From Membranipora membranacea (taxonomy: Eukaryota > Bryozoa > Gymnolaemata > Cheilostomatida > Membraniporidae), in contig OU612066.1 of NCBI GenBank assembly GCA_914767715.1, forward strand, positions 16,309,001-16,373,000: 64,000 nt of DNA. Direction: 5' to 3'. Below, one piece after another: positions 48,823 through 60,215 of the stretch. A program made the position numbers and the translations under genes. Numbering within the stretch: the first letter of the stretch is position 1; the number at the start of each line of letters is the position of its first letter. The notes beneath the pieces were generated by a model. It was not told the DNA's origin. It did no database searches and saw only the letters and a list, made by a program, of their open reading frames with translations.

Positions 48823-50970
48823 TTCAAACCTCCCAAATATTTTACCTCTGATGCCTGCCCCGAACTGGGGATAAAAGAAGAAAGAGTAACAAGCTACGAC
48901 CTGATACGAAAATGGGATGCTGGTTATCCTACTGTCCAAGCCTTCTTCGATGCAGTATCTAAAGAGCTTATATTGTTAAAGGGCAACCAAGGTTTCACAG
49001 CAATGCATTAATGGGTAGAAAATAATGTGCTGGGCAGCATCAGATTTGTGCATTACGCGATGCAAAACTCAAAGTAGTTGCTGACTCTAAGCTGGGTAAC
49101 ACTTCAGTTTAGGGGAGGTTCCAAGACTTTGCTGTAATAATTATAGAGCACAGGCTAAATAATAACTTGAACAGGAAACTGCTATGTGGTATTCTCTTTT
49201 AGCTGAGTTTGAGTGCCTGATGGAAGAAATGTTTCACAAGAATTCTGGGCGAATAATCATCCGAATTATATTTTGCCTTTTTCCCCATGCAGAAGGTGCA
49301 ATCTGCTATTAATCAATGGCCATCAATGAGAAGTTGTTTGAAACCTTGGTTGCCCTTTAACAAAAACGCACCCTCAGAGATTTGGTAAATAAAATAATTA
49401 AGATTTTCGCAATATTTTACTACAAACCACCACCAAAATTGAAATTACTGATACATAATTTTGTCTTCTTTCCTCTTCTTTCGTTATTAAGTTTTGTAGG
49501 CTAACACGAATAAATTTCAGGTCAATTTCCAAAGCCGTGTAAGATAAGATAAAATTTGTTTAAACCCTCACATAAAGCATCGAAGTAATGTATTCGACAA
49601 GAGTGGTTTCAACTCTGTGGCAGTTAACGTGTGACACATTAAAAAATTCAGAATAAAAAATACCAACCATTAGAAAGCATACTATGATGAAAATACAATT
49701 CACATATTTTGATGTTTGGCATACAGGAGCAACATAGCACAATTTCCTACTAGATCATAGATTTACTCTATTTTACAGTAACCTCTGACCTTTCATAACT
49801 TGATCGTGTTTTAGAGAGTGAAACTGAATTTGTAAGCTTTGATATGTATGAACTACCTGGAGACAACAGACTTTTCTTCATCATACACATTTACAATGAA
49901 AAATGGGACAGTGGTTATTCAATGTACTCTTGTGGACAATTGATAGAAGCGTCATCTGGTTACAAGGTTATCGCAACGGTAAGGAGGACAAAATTCCAAC
50001 ATTGTTTGAAAGGAAGAGGAAGGAAAATTTGTGCTACCCTCTTTGATGCCCTGCAAAAGGAATATCTTAGTATAAAACATCAATATGTTTTTCTACGGCA
50101 ATAATAATCCATACCTTTCCTCCCTCCTCTTTCTCCTAATCCCAGCCTCCATATCCCATCTCATCTCTTCCTAAATCAGACGTGAAAGTTTCTGTAGATT
50201 AAGATATCAAAAGGGAAAATAAAAGAATGCAATGATAAGAGAAACATAATGTGTTTCTCTCGTCAAATTAAATTAAATGAAAATAATTATCATTTTCATG
50301 TAACTTTATTTTTTAAGATACTTTTAGATATACAGCCAGTAACTTAACCTATGATTTTCATAGGCTAAGGTCACCAAAAGCATACACCATGAAATTTCTT
50401 TTTGATTTGCTTATTCCAGCCAAGTCGAGAAAAGCCTTTACCCATTGTATCGATGTGTGATAATAACATGTTTGAGCTCCAAAGAATCAATGATTATGGT
50501 GGAAAGTTCTACGGTGTTGGCAGACTTGGCCACTTTAGACTCATCAAACACCGCAGTAAGTTATAAATTAGTTTGACCAATAACCACCACACAAAATGGA
50601 ACGAGACCAATTACGACCATGCTATGTAGAAAGCTGATTTACCTATGGCCAATCTTTCCAAGTAAAAAATTCAGCCTATATACTCTATTGGCATCAAACA
50701 ATGAAAAATTTACATCCCTAGGGAGAGATTAGAATCACTTTCACATAAAATATTTCGATAGCATTCTGGTTAATTATAATTAGTTTATGGGCCAAGTGAT
50801 GTAGTAAGTGAATATTGTAGATATAATATGTGTGTTATACATTACTTACTTTATTTCCAGTCAGCGGAAAGAACAGTGTACTCTGTGCTTTCGGAAGCAG
50901 ATTTCCAAAACTGCGGTTTACCGCCATCGATTTGTGTGCAAGAGATACTTGGCTTTGTTGGATACATTAA
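48823..50970 (+). pseudogene. Family 'P' gene, copy 2, split by a MITE
   Basis: Exons 48823-48975 plus 49361-49384 (one exon interrupted by MITE copy 2), 49779-49978, 50420-50555 and 50861-50970. Lengths match copy 1 (200 and 136 nt exactly) and the last exon again ends with a Trp-rich CWIH and TAA. Besides the insertion, the second exon has a TAA seven codons in (copy 1 reads TTA there). Key words are SDACPELGIKEERVTSYD, YELPGDNRLFFIIHIYNEKW, FELQRINDYGGKFYGVGRLG and CAFGSRFPKLRF. It retains the TGG lost in copy 1, so the two copies died by different mutations. Confidence 0.7.
48980..49356. mobile_element. TTAA-flanked MITE, copy 2, inside a P exon
   Basis: 377 bp, reverse-complement relative of copy 1, with AGGGCAACCAAGGTTTC and its inverse at the ends. 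TTAA at 48976-48979 and 49357-49360 flank it. Removing it restores the exon order seen at 44617-44779 (ILL then TKTHPQRFG against SKTHPRRYG), so the P paralogue is the empty site. Confidence 0.9.
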
Positions 50971-51572
50971 AATGCAGTTTTTCTGTAAATCATGTTTGAC
51001 TAAAATAAAAGTTCAACAAGTAAAACACACCACACATAAATCCCAAACTAAAGTCCAATATTCGTCCTACTGTTCAATCAGCAATAACCAAAAGCTGTCC
51101 AGGGGTAGTAGAAGACCTTAGATGGATGTCAAACACCTGTTCTTTGGAGAGTGCGGTCTTAAACCATCAATCCTCTCACAAGACAAGACAATGGTATTGC
51201 TAATATTAAATTCGGATGACAGTAGTGACTTTGCTATGTAAAATCCATAAACCTTTACACAAACTAATATATTTTTGGTAAAAGCATAACAATGAAGTCG
51301 AGGCCCAATCAGAGTTCCTAGTTTCAATTTGAACGTAACATTATCCTCATGGGAGAGGTTTGAAGGGTTTATACGTTTTTGCCAAAAATGAACACAGAGT
51401 TGTGGTGGCTCAAACATAAGGATCATGACTAGAGGTGGTATCAAACGTCGGTTGATTCTATTGTTCAAGCATTTTGAGTATAACGTCTGTTACATGGTTT
51501 TTATGAAACTGCCACAATAAAGAGGTAACAGGCTTTTCTTTATTCAACTTTACGATGGTAACAATAAACAGA

Positions 51573-52086
51573 ATGATTTGGAATATAGCAAACACCATCC
51601 AGGTAGGCATCATCGTAGTTATGTTATGGGTTGGCCATCATTGCATTTATGTTTTCATCTGACAAAACTGAGACTAGCTAACTCAGTGATTGATTAGAAT
51701 TCTGTATCTCTTCAATATCAACTCAATCAAAGTCTCACATGGCTGATAGAAGGCACAAGGATAAATCTGATTTATGTTTCACTAATACAAATTTCGGATG
51801 ACATCATTGCAAAGCCTCATTCAGTTTATTCTAAGATTGACTGCATTTTAATTTTCATATATATATCAGCATAATACTGTATCTGTATTTCTATCTATCT
51901 AATTTTGTGTTTCCTCTAAAGGCTCAAAAATAACAATGAAAGATGATTATTAATTCTGTATAAATCTTATTAAACATTATACATTTTTTCAAGTTCCTGC
52001 TTGTACTGTGTGATGTGGAATGACTGAAGAAGCCTCTAACAATCACCTCAACTACAAAACTGCATCGACATCTCGACGAGTATCCA
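51573..52086 (+). pseudogene. Receptor fragment (exons 1-2 only), copy C
   Basis: Exon 1 at 51573-51602 (MIWNIANTIQ, donor GTAGG) has the same length as in copies A and B. Exon 2 at about 51994-52086 matches their signal-peptide exon but carries a 2-nt insertion that shifts the frame to an early stop. Homology fades near 52240 and no ectodomain exon follows. It lies downstream of P copy 2 on the same strand, keeping the P-then-receptor order. Confidence 0.7.
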
Positions 52087-52519
52087 GGTATGTAACTTTC
52101 GTGTGACTGCAAACAAACTTTCTCCAATCACCTGTATTCTCTCACTGAATACCGCATCCCCCTTTATTGAATGAAGTCTGTTTATTCAACAATGAACTTG
52201 ACTGGGATTCTTATGCAAGGTATAATTATCGCTTTGTTGTCCTCGATATGTTGCCCTTTAATTGATCCAATGGGTATATTATTCTAATGGGTTTGTCTCT
52301 GAAAAAGTTAGAGCTGCCTATTCTTAATTACAATGTTAAAACACGGGTATCGATGTCTTCCAGTAAACCATCACTTTTTCTCTAAGTTTCATCATAGTGA
52401 ATCATAAGTCAGACCAGAGAAAATTGTGTGCTGTATTACCCAAATTTGATTTCCAGTTTGTTCCAAATTCCTTAGTTCCTGTTTCAAAGTGCTAGCTCAC
52501 TCTTGAATTTGTGTGTACC

Positions 52520-53030
52520 GTAATACCTCAATTATAAGGCGCGTGCCTTATAAGTGAAGGCCCCTATAAGAGAGGAGCATATAGGCGCGGCTATCATTTA
52601 TAGCATTTTTATATTTAAGTTGGACCAAAACTGCTCCCTGTAAGCGAGGCTGAATAACTCAGTGGTTAGAGCTCAGTGGTTAGAGCTCAGTGGTTAGAGC
52701 TCAGTGGTTAGAGCTCAGTGGTTAGAGCTCAGTGGTTAGAGCTCAGTGGTTAGAGCTCAGTGGTTAGAGCTCAGTGGTTAGAGCTCAGTGGTTAGAGCTC
52801 AGTAGTTAGAGCTCAGTGGTTAGAGCTCAGTGGTTAGAGCTCAGTGGTTAGAGCTCAGTGGTTAGAGCGTCTGCCTTGTAAACACAGTGCAAATACAAAG
52901 CTGCGAGTTCGAATCTTTTTGAGGTCAGGTTTTTTTTCAAAGGGGTGCCTTATAGCTGTGGGATGCCTTATAACTGGAGCATTTTTATCTTTTCCGAGGG
53001 AGTTGCTTCATTTATAAGGCATAAAAAATG
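52520..53030 (+). mobile_element. tRNA-Thr(UGU)-like SINE with terminal palindromes
   Basis: A tRNA-like head has an A box (AACTCAGTGGTTAGAGC), an anticodon-loop-like CTTGTAA reading UGU, and a B box (GAGTTCGAATC at about 52905). It sits in a segment that begins with a perfect palindrome (TTATAAGGC-GCGT-GCCTTATAA, about 52533) and holds more GCCTTATA words up to about 53020. The spacing of A and B boxes is greatly enlarged, so it is not a working tRNA gene. Confidence 0.6.
52657..52867 (+). repeat. 14-bp tandem array of the tRNA A-box region, ~15 copies
   Basis: The unit GCTCAGTGGTTAGA repeats in perfect register except one copy with AGTAGTTAGA near 52801. The unit equals the D-arm/A-box part of the tRNA-like head in which it lies. 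Confidence 0.95.
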
Positions 53031-53268
53031 GCTATAGGTGCTCTAAAAGCTAATTGTTCATGACCAATTCCTATATTCTTAATGATGAAGTCAATTATAC
53101 AAGCACTAGCTATGCACAACCCGATTGTGTTGTGACATGGAATTGCGCAATAATTAATAAGGACGTTTCTAGCACTGCATTGTCCACTCTACAGTATTTA
53201 ATAACCATATGGATGAGATAATGGTCAAACTGGTAGACAACTGGTGAGTTAACAATCGATCTCTAAGC

Positions 53269-53640
53269 ATGGTCCACATTGTCTCAGATGACATTAGGTT
53301 GCCATCCCAGATGCTTTTCCCAGATGGTCCCAGTCTTATGCTCACATTGTAAAACTCATCCCAGATTAGCAACTAGGTTTTCGTCTGGCATAGTGCTGGG
53401 ATAATGTGCGCATTTCCTAGGATCGTCCCAGATAGTCGCAGATCATCCCACATAGTACCCCCCAGACGTGAAATGAGTCTGGGTCCGTCTGGGACAGTAT
53501 CTGGAAAGTTATACGCTTACAAACTTTCCAGATACTGTCCCAGACTGACGCAGACAGATTGGGATTGTGTCATTTTCATGTTCACATTGACTCGGATGGC
53601 TATCTGGGATGGCCGTCTGGACGATGTACACCAGGCATAA
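53269..53640. mobile_element. Foldback MITE, duplicated copy
   Basis: Same element as 34493-34850. Here the central stem is longer and perfect (GGGACAGTATCTGGAAAGTT with its complement), suggesting that copy A has lost pairing. Confidence 0.65.
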
Positions 53641-53854
53641 TGAGCCGCGTCACTGTGATTAATTTACTTAAAAATAAATGTCCAATAAAAGACCAGACAA
53701 TACAAGAGTTCCAAAGACAGAGTCACCAAGCAAGGTTCTGTGCTTAGTTTTATTGATCATGTGACCACTTACACTCAACAATTGATTCAAAATATTGATT
53801 ACATTACTCCATATAGAATCAAACTTTAAGGTGCGTTTTCTTGTTTAATTTCAG

Positions 53855-54259
53855 GCCCAGGAATATTCCAAAAACATACCGAAGCCTAAAGTTGTCCAAA
53901 AGAGCAAGAATCCAACACCAGCCCCGCAAACCACCTTGCCATCAGCCAGAAGTCTCTCCAAACTCAATGACATCACAACAGACCGGCAGCAGCTTACCTA
54001 TAGGGCTACCGATAGACCCCAACAAAGTGGTTATCCGGGTAACCAAGCAGCGGGCTACCCTCTGCAATCTACTGGAATGTCTCATAGTTTTAGCTCACCC
54101 ATTTTATCCCAGTTAGGTTGGACTGGTAGCCAAGACAATTATCAGCAAGGCAACAACATGACAGAACAGTTTGGTTATATGGATGCCATTGAAGCATTAC
54201 ATAGACGCCATCTTGCTGAGAAAAATATGGTTGCTAATGTTAGAAATAAAATTGAGTAA
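53855..54259 (+). pseudogene. Orphan copy of JHY last exon
   Basis: Acceptor and 135 codons match JHY exon 8, with few changes (PKVVQKS for PKVVPKS, LGWTG for LGGTG, one extra E before the stop). The upstream exons are absent, so it has no start. The intact frame points to a recent duplication or, less likely, use as an alternative last exon by transcripts reading through from the left. Confidence 0.8.
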
Positions 54260-55495
54260 TTTGAGTACTGTTGTGAACCTGAGTTTGTTACTCTCGATTT
54301 ATAATGTTCACAATATATGAAGGTAAATCACTGTTACTAGCCAATTATGTTTGCAAGATAGTCTAATGCATTAAAAACATCTTTCAAAGAACTCAAACTG
54401 TATGGAATTTTGTATCTAGATTAGTAATTTTGCTCACAGCTCAAGTGATGATGGTTCACACCTCTCAAACTTACATATTCCTACACTACACGTCTAAACT
54501 TGCATATTGTGAAGCTTTGTGCTACAAATGATGATATTTAGTATCCAGTGGATTTATATGTACAAAATGTCTTGAATGATAAGCTTCAGACTCAGGTAGA
54601 AACCATTAACTCTATCTACCAAAGGTTTCAGAATTTGACTGGGCTATCCACGAAATGCACCAATTTCTTTTCATCATACCCAATATAATATTATCGGAAT
54701 TTGCATATTGATATTAATATTTATATATTGATATTTATCCACACAGATGCATCTATGCATAAATACTCCGGAATCATCTTCTCTTACAACAGGTAAAGAC
54801 AACTCCACATATCTGAAGCCACCACATACGCATCTTCGATTTGCAAAAATAAGGATCATCAGTCAAAACTTATAACAAGTTGGTTCTCTCTGTGGTGCTT
54901 GAGGGATATTGTTAAAGTTGGGTGTTAAAGCAGAGCCTCGATACCCAGCTTTTGCAATATCCCTCTGCCACCACAGTCATAAAGTCAGGAATGATAAGAT
55001 GTTAAACTCCGTTAGTAGTATTTGTATATTGAAGAGCAAACATCTGGAGACTCTGGTTTCAGATCGCTAGTTAAAGAGACATTCTTCCACCAACTGGTGC
55101 CAAGCAGAGCTGACTGAACCTGGCATAGCTGTGAGTGTGAGTTTTCTACCGAAGACCGATCTTGTATTGCAGTCATAAAGGATGAGAACAACATATTAAT
55201 ACAAACAATTAGAATAACTTGAACAATTCAAGTGGTTTAAAGAGGTTCAAAAATTTATACAGTTTAACCACTAGTAATGTCAATATCTATAATATAAAAC
55301 ATCATTTATATAGAAATACATGTATACGCATATGACTATGGGTTTGGCAAGGTATTAGCTTTACCCGATCTAGCCAACAATGATAAAAAGTAAAACATGT
55401 GTCGTGGGCTATGACGTATGATCCCATCATTGATTACAATTATTATACCGTCAAAGACATTTATTTAGGGGTGGTTTTGCTCAAAACAACCCTGG

Positions 55496-55508
55496 TTGCC
55501 CTTTAAGG
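55496..55508. mobile_element. Short end-fragment of the TTAA MITE
   Basis: GGTTGCCCTTTAA is present here but absent from the aligned position in copy A (near 36692), consistent with a decayed or aborted insertion. Confidence 0.4.
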
Positions 55509-57280
55509 CGCTGAGCACTGAGTTTTCTACCACAAAGAGATGTTGTTGCATTAACCTATTTATTGAGGATAGATGATATCGATATAAGCAATTTTAACAA
55601 TGTCAGAGTCAATAATATCAATCTCAACAAAATTTAAAAAATAATCATCAAATTCGAGTGTGAGAGAGTGTGTGAGAGAGGTACCAGCTAAGTGTCGATG
55701 TGTGAATGGTTAAATAATGTGGCAGAAAAAACGGAAAATTTGAACTCTAAGAATTGCAGTAATGAAATATCAATGATAAACTGAAATAGAAAAAGAAAGT
55801 TTTTGGTACAGTTGGTTTAAATCGTCTTCCTATACTGAGTTAAGGTGTAGATATCCATTCTCGGCAAGCTGTATCTATTATCAGCATCGATGATGGAACA
55901 CTGTCACAGAGTGTATTGTCATACCTGTAGTAATAATGTTAATCAATTATTTGCCAAAATTGCGTTTGAACTAAATGCCGACAGTTTACAGGTTACAGCT
56001 TGCTAATATGTTGGTGAGATCCAGTCATATCATCATAATATACGGAAAAAGACATACATGATGAATATATATACCATTTTGTTCCAGGGGTGTGTTATGG
56101 AGCAACAGACAAGCAGAACAACAGGACCAGGCTTATCAAACCAAAACAAAGTAATTATTGTATGCTTTTTGGACAAAGAATAGTATCTTCGTAAAGCAAA
56201 TTTATCAAGGGTGTCTGAGGTTCAAATGAATCCCTCTCAGAAAGAAAAACAAGAACAACAAAAAAGGGGATGGGCTGACAATGCAATTTGTAAGAGACAC
56301 AAGAAGACAATCCTAGTAGAAATTAAGTCTCAATAGACCCTGCACCTCATCCCAGGAAGAGGGAGTTCATTGCCTTGTCAGACTGATAAATAATCAGCAG
56401 CTAAATGACGTCACAAATAAAAAAAAAAATTAAAAAAAACTCAGTGTTATCAAGGAGTCAGAAGGAGTCTTAACTAATTCATGTATTGATTCAGCATTCA
56501 CTGTAAATGTATAACTATATTATTCTGTCAGGACATGCATTTTATGGGTAACCCCGTGGGTCACCACACAAACAATCAAATTAAAAACAGAGAGAACCTC
56601 AAACTTTCATATGATACTCACTATTACTTATCATTACATTCCAATTGTTTGATTTATTACACTTACTTACTCACTGAGCTGGTAATACTTGTTCCTGTAG
56701 TAGATAGGAAGTAGTTTCCATTCTTCACACACTGCGATCTGTCCATGAAAACCAGTGTTCTGGTATTCTGGTGTTCTGGTAGCAATGCAGTAAGGAGATG
56801 CAAAGATTATTTAGCTGCACTATTGTTGCAGCGAGCAAGTTTCATTGTCTGTCTAGTTAGCAAAAATTAAATAAAGCTGCAGTAAATGTGTTATGCAGTT
56901 AACCATTGGACTATTGGGCAAAGAAAAAGATGCTATTGGGTAATGCATCCCATCCCTGGATAGACCTGAAAAGCTTAATCGGTATCTTTATTCATACAAT
57001 GAACCAAATATCCTTTTCATTTAAACATATTTAGCTTTTTCCTTATTTCTGATTTATCTCAGATATCTTCAAAGATCTATAACAGTTAGCGTATATGCAA
57101 TCTATTTTATCAACTAGTTGATTTTGTATGTTGTTGCACTTTAAGCCTCAGGACGTGAAGCGCGGGGGTGAGAAGGTCAAAGCATACATGTGACGTTAAT
57201 TATTATTATGCAATATTTGTTATAGAAATATAGGTACATAAGCATTATACATAAAGGATTCCCTGCACTAATTATTTCAG

Positions 57281-58141
57281 GTCTGAAAGCTAAGGTAAGG
57301 GGTGTCTTAGAGAAGTCTTTGTCCGAGGGCTTAAAGAAGTCCTGTGATGAATTTTACAATCAATACAAAATGTTCTGCTCTGAGCACAAGCTCAAATAAT
57401 TGTCTACTTTGTCACTGGTGTTGTTGGTCGCAAACCTAGCCCAAGACGGAAAGAAACATGGTGCAATCCTGTCGCATGTGTCGGCAGTGAGATTCTATTG
57501 TGTAAAAAAGAACAGTGGGATTACCTTTGTTACTCCTAAACTAAAGTTAATATTGAGGGGTATAAAAACCTCACAGGGTAGAACTGAAAAGAAAACACAG
57601 GCAATAACTCATGATCAGCTACTCCTTGGTTACACACTCTGATCACTAAGGCAGAGCTGGTCTTGGGGAGTCTAGATGAGAGGCGCTTTTCTGCCATGGT
57701 ATATTGTGCCTTTTATCGGTTCTTACACCCTAGTGAGTATTGTTTATCCTCAGCATGGCATCATATTATGTCTGTTGGCGATGTGTGTTTTAGCAAGGGT
57801 GTCATGGAGGTGCACATTAATTCTTTCAAGAATTCCGCAGAGACAGCAAGCATAATGATTAAAGTTGTAGAGGGAGAGACATGCCTGGTTCGCCTTGTTA
57901 AGAGTTATTTAAAACAATTGAAACCCTCCAGCAGCAGCCCTTTGTTTGAAGTCACAACAGCAGAGTTCAGAGAAGATTTCAGTGAGGTCCTAAAGGATTA
58001 GAAAATGGAGGCCTGGGTCACTCCTCACTCACTAAGAGGAGGGGGCACAACCTGGGCTAGCATTCAAGGTCTGACTCAAGAATAAGATCTTTTGGCAGGT
58101 GGTCATCCGATGCCTTCAAGAAATATATCTTGATAAACTAA
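57281..58141 (+). pseudogene. Tyrosine recombinase/integrase, broken
   Basis: After an acceptor (ATTATTTCAG) the frame shows an N-terminal core-binding-like part (SEGLKKSCDEFYNQYKMFC, HVSAVRFYC). The catalytic part follows: an Arg in 'DERRFSAMVYCAFYRFLHPS', 'TPHSLRGGGTTWASIQGLTQ' (His and Arg of the HxxR box) and finally 'GRWSSDAFKKYI' with the terminal Tyr, ending at TAA 58139-58141. At least three stops (near 57397, 58000 and 58084) and two frame changes (near 57630 and before GRW) disable it. Family members cut and rejoin DNA through a 3'-phosphotyrosine. All catalytic positions can still be recognised. Confidence 0.85.
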
Positions 58142-58455
58142 GGTGCAGTTTTTGGCGAAACAATTGTTCTGAGCTTGCTATGTGTGCCTCGCTCAGAGCA
58201 ATTGGTTTGGTGTTCATTTGTTCGTCAATTCTGCACCAGATTAACAACATCTAATACTATGGCAAGTACCCTGTCTGCCAAACAACATTATACAGTGGCG
58301 TTGATCGTCACTTTCGGTTACAAATGCGTGAAGCGCCTCATATTTTTTTCCCCTATAATATGTTACATTATGAGAAAGAAAAAAGAAAGTTTTTGGTACA
58401 AAAATATTTTTTTCTGCTCTTATAACACTCTCCTTGTCTTGGCAATCAGCCCCAA

Positions 58456-58760
58456 GACATGAAGAATTTCCGATTTCCAAGAAGAGATACACACTTACTT
58501 AAACCTCCATTAGACAACTTAAACCACAAAATAGCAACAAACTTTAATATTTTACCCTCTTCATTGAGAAGCACTCTTACTTTGAATATGTTTAAGAAAA
58601 GGCTAATGCAACATTTTTTCAGTTTATTGGCATAGTCTTATATTTTTTGTTGAATCTTTGTTTGTATCATTTTTCTTTTTTGCCATTTATGTCACATCAT
58701 GAAAAACATTTGAAATAATGAATTGTTGCTGACAATAAAAGTATATATATATATAAGAAT
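58456..58760 (+). mobile_element. 3' end of a CR1/jockey-type LINE
   Basis: The frame reads FRFPRRDTHLLKPPLDN, then NFNILPSSLRSTLTLNMFKK, and stops near 58635. This is the usual C-terminal tail of many non-LTR reverse transcriptases ('NxLP..lR....FK..L'). It is followed by an A/T-rich tail with TATATA near 58743. It lies inside the second recombinase-element unit. Confidence 0.6.
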
Positions 58761-59490
58761 AAAGGTCAACTGAATAAGAAGTTGCCCTCCCTCAACCAGC
58801 TAAGGAAAACTTATTGGTAAGGAAAACTTGGAACTACTGTTCAAAGCCAATGATAGGCTTTTATGTTATTCACACCGTTCCTGATATCCTGTCAGCATGA
58901 CAGTATTGAAAGAAAAAAGTCTGCTCAAATTCCCCTCCCACCTCCCTTTCTCTAACCTATGTCGTACATTGTTGAAATTCTAACAATTTACTGGTGATGG
59001 TGTTCATTTGTTCGTCAATTCTGCACCAGATTAACAACATCTTATACTATGGCAAGTACCCTGTCTGCCAAACAACATATACAGTGGCGTTGATCGTCAC
59101 TTTCGGTTACAAATGAGTGAAGCGCCCCATATTTTTTTCCCCTATAATATGTAACATTATGAGAAAGAAAAAATATATATTTAGCAAAATAAGATAATAA
59201 ATAAATTGTTCCCAAAAAAATTGATAAAACACATCAAATTATTTTCATTAATGAGAAAAAGAATTGATGAATTAGAATGCAAAAATGCATACATAAAAAC
59301 GTGACTTCAATCTGCTTGCAGCATACGTTCCTGAAGAGATTCAATGAGAAAAAGACGGCTTTGTCACTGATGTTCTGGATAGCTATAGCTGATTGCTCTG
59401 ATAATTATCAAAAGTCTGATCCTCAATGGATTATTGATCTCTGGCTAATACAGTGACAGTACTTGTTTGTTGTTCAAAATTTGTATGCAT

Positions 59491-60215
59491 TTACAACTCC
59501 ATCTTATCAGAGATAACAGTCACAAAAATATTCGAACGCTGCTGTGATGGCTGCATTGCTTTGCTCTCCTCTTTTCCAGCAACATCAAGGGACTCTTTTG
59601 GAGCCAAAGTTTCTCTTTGGTCAGTGATGTAAACATCATGTGTGTACTCCGGAACATCAGAATTAGGAGTGAGACTTTGGCTGTCAGAGAGCACATACTG
59701 GTTTTCCATTTGCTCCTCGCGATGATTTGACTTTGGTAAGGCAAACTGCTGTGTGGGATTGGGTAGTTTATTCGCAGGTTTACCATGTACTAACACTGGT
59801 GTTTTTGCTGATTGGTCGCTATGGCCCAACACCTCGACATAGTACGGTTCATTTTGTTGATTGAAATACGGTTCACAATCATATTCTAAGGCTTCAGGGA
59901 TCGGGAGAAAACTGGGATTATCACAATATGGTGACGTGTCATCATTTTGCATGTTTCGCAGCCGGGAAGTTTGGAGGGACCGGCGTGGTCTTGGACGGGG
60001 TAGCGTTGGCCGAGCCCTGTTATAAATTGACCCTTGGTCAGCTTCATAGTATGATGCACTCCGATCCATGTCATACAGGGTATGGTTGTACTTCTCTGCC
60101 TCAGGATTAGGGAGGGAACTTGATGGATTGTCACAACAAGATGAATGACTGTTTATTTGTTCACCTCCTTGGTCAAGCTTTGGTAGTGACAATCTTGGTC
60201 TGAAGAGGCGTGGTA
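59491..60215 (-). pseudogene. Distal cytoplasmic tail of receptor copy B, one frameshift away
   Basis: It is open for over 230 codons on the minus strand but separated from exon 6 by a 1-nt loss and TAG at 60216-60218. It carries proline-rich SH3-ligand stretches (RPTLPRPRPRRS) and many tyrosines in acidic or hydrophobic contexts (YYEADQGSIYNRARP, EPYYVEVLG, NQYVLSDS, EYTHDVYITDQ), ending SDKMEL. The open frame over 700 nt means the break is young, or is an assembly error or polymorphism. Confidence 0.7.

Larger units (their letters stand above)
55791..59172 (+). mobile_element. Tyrosine-recombinase (Crypton-like) insertion, apparently head-to-tail tandem
   Basis: This 3.4 kb interrupts sequence that is continuous in copy A near 36955. 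The left end AAAAGAAAGTTTTTGGTACA (55791-55810) recurs exactly at 58381-58400. The right-end block 58208-58380 recurs at about 58999-59172. This is what a full unit (55791-58380) followed by an internally deleted unit (58381-59172) would give. There are no long terminal inverted repeats. It encodes a tyrosine recombinase and no reverse transcriptase, hence Crypton-like rather than DIRS; a DIRS remnant is the alternative. A possible 5' exon (ATGGAGCAACAGACAAGC, about 56098-56152, with acceptor and GTAATT donor) lies upstream. Confidence 0.65.

Noticed and set aside
52657-52930. A functional tRNA-Thr gene
   Set aside because: The A-box region is expanded about 15 times, and the T-arm and acceptor do not pair properly.
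56300-57240. Additional protein genes inside the recombinase insertion
   Set aside because: No frame with domain or splice support apart from one possible short 5' exon near 56098-56152.
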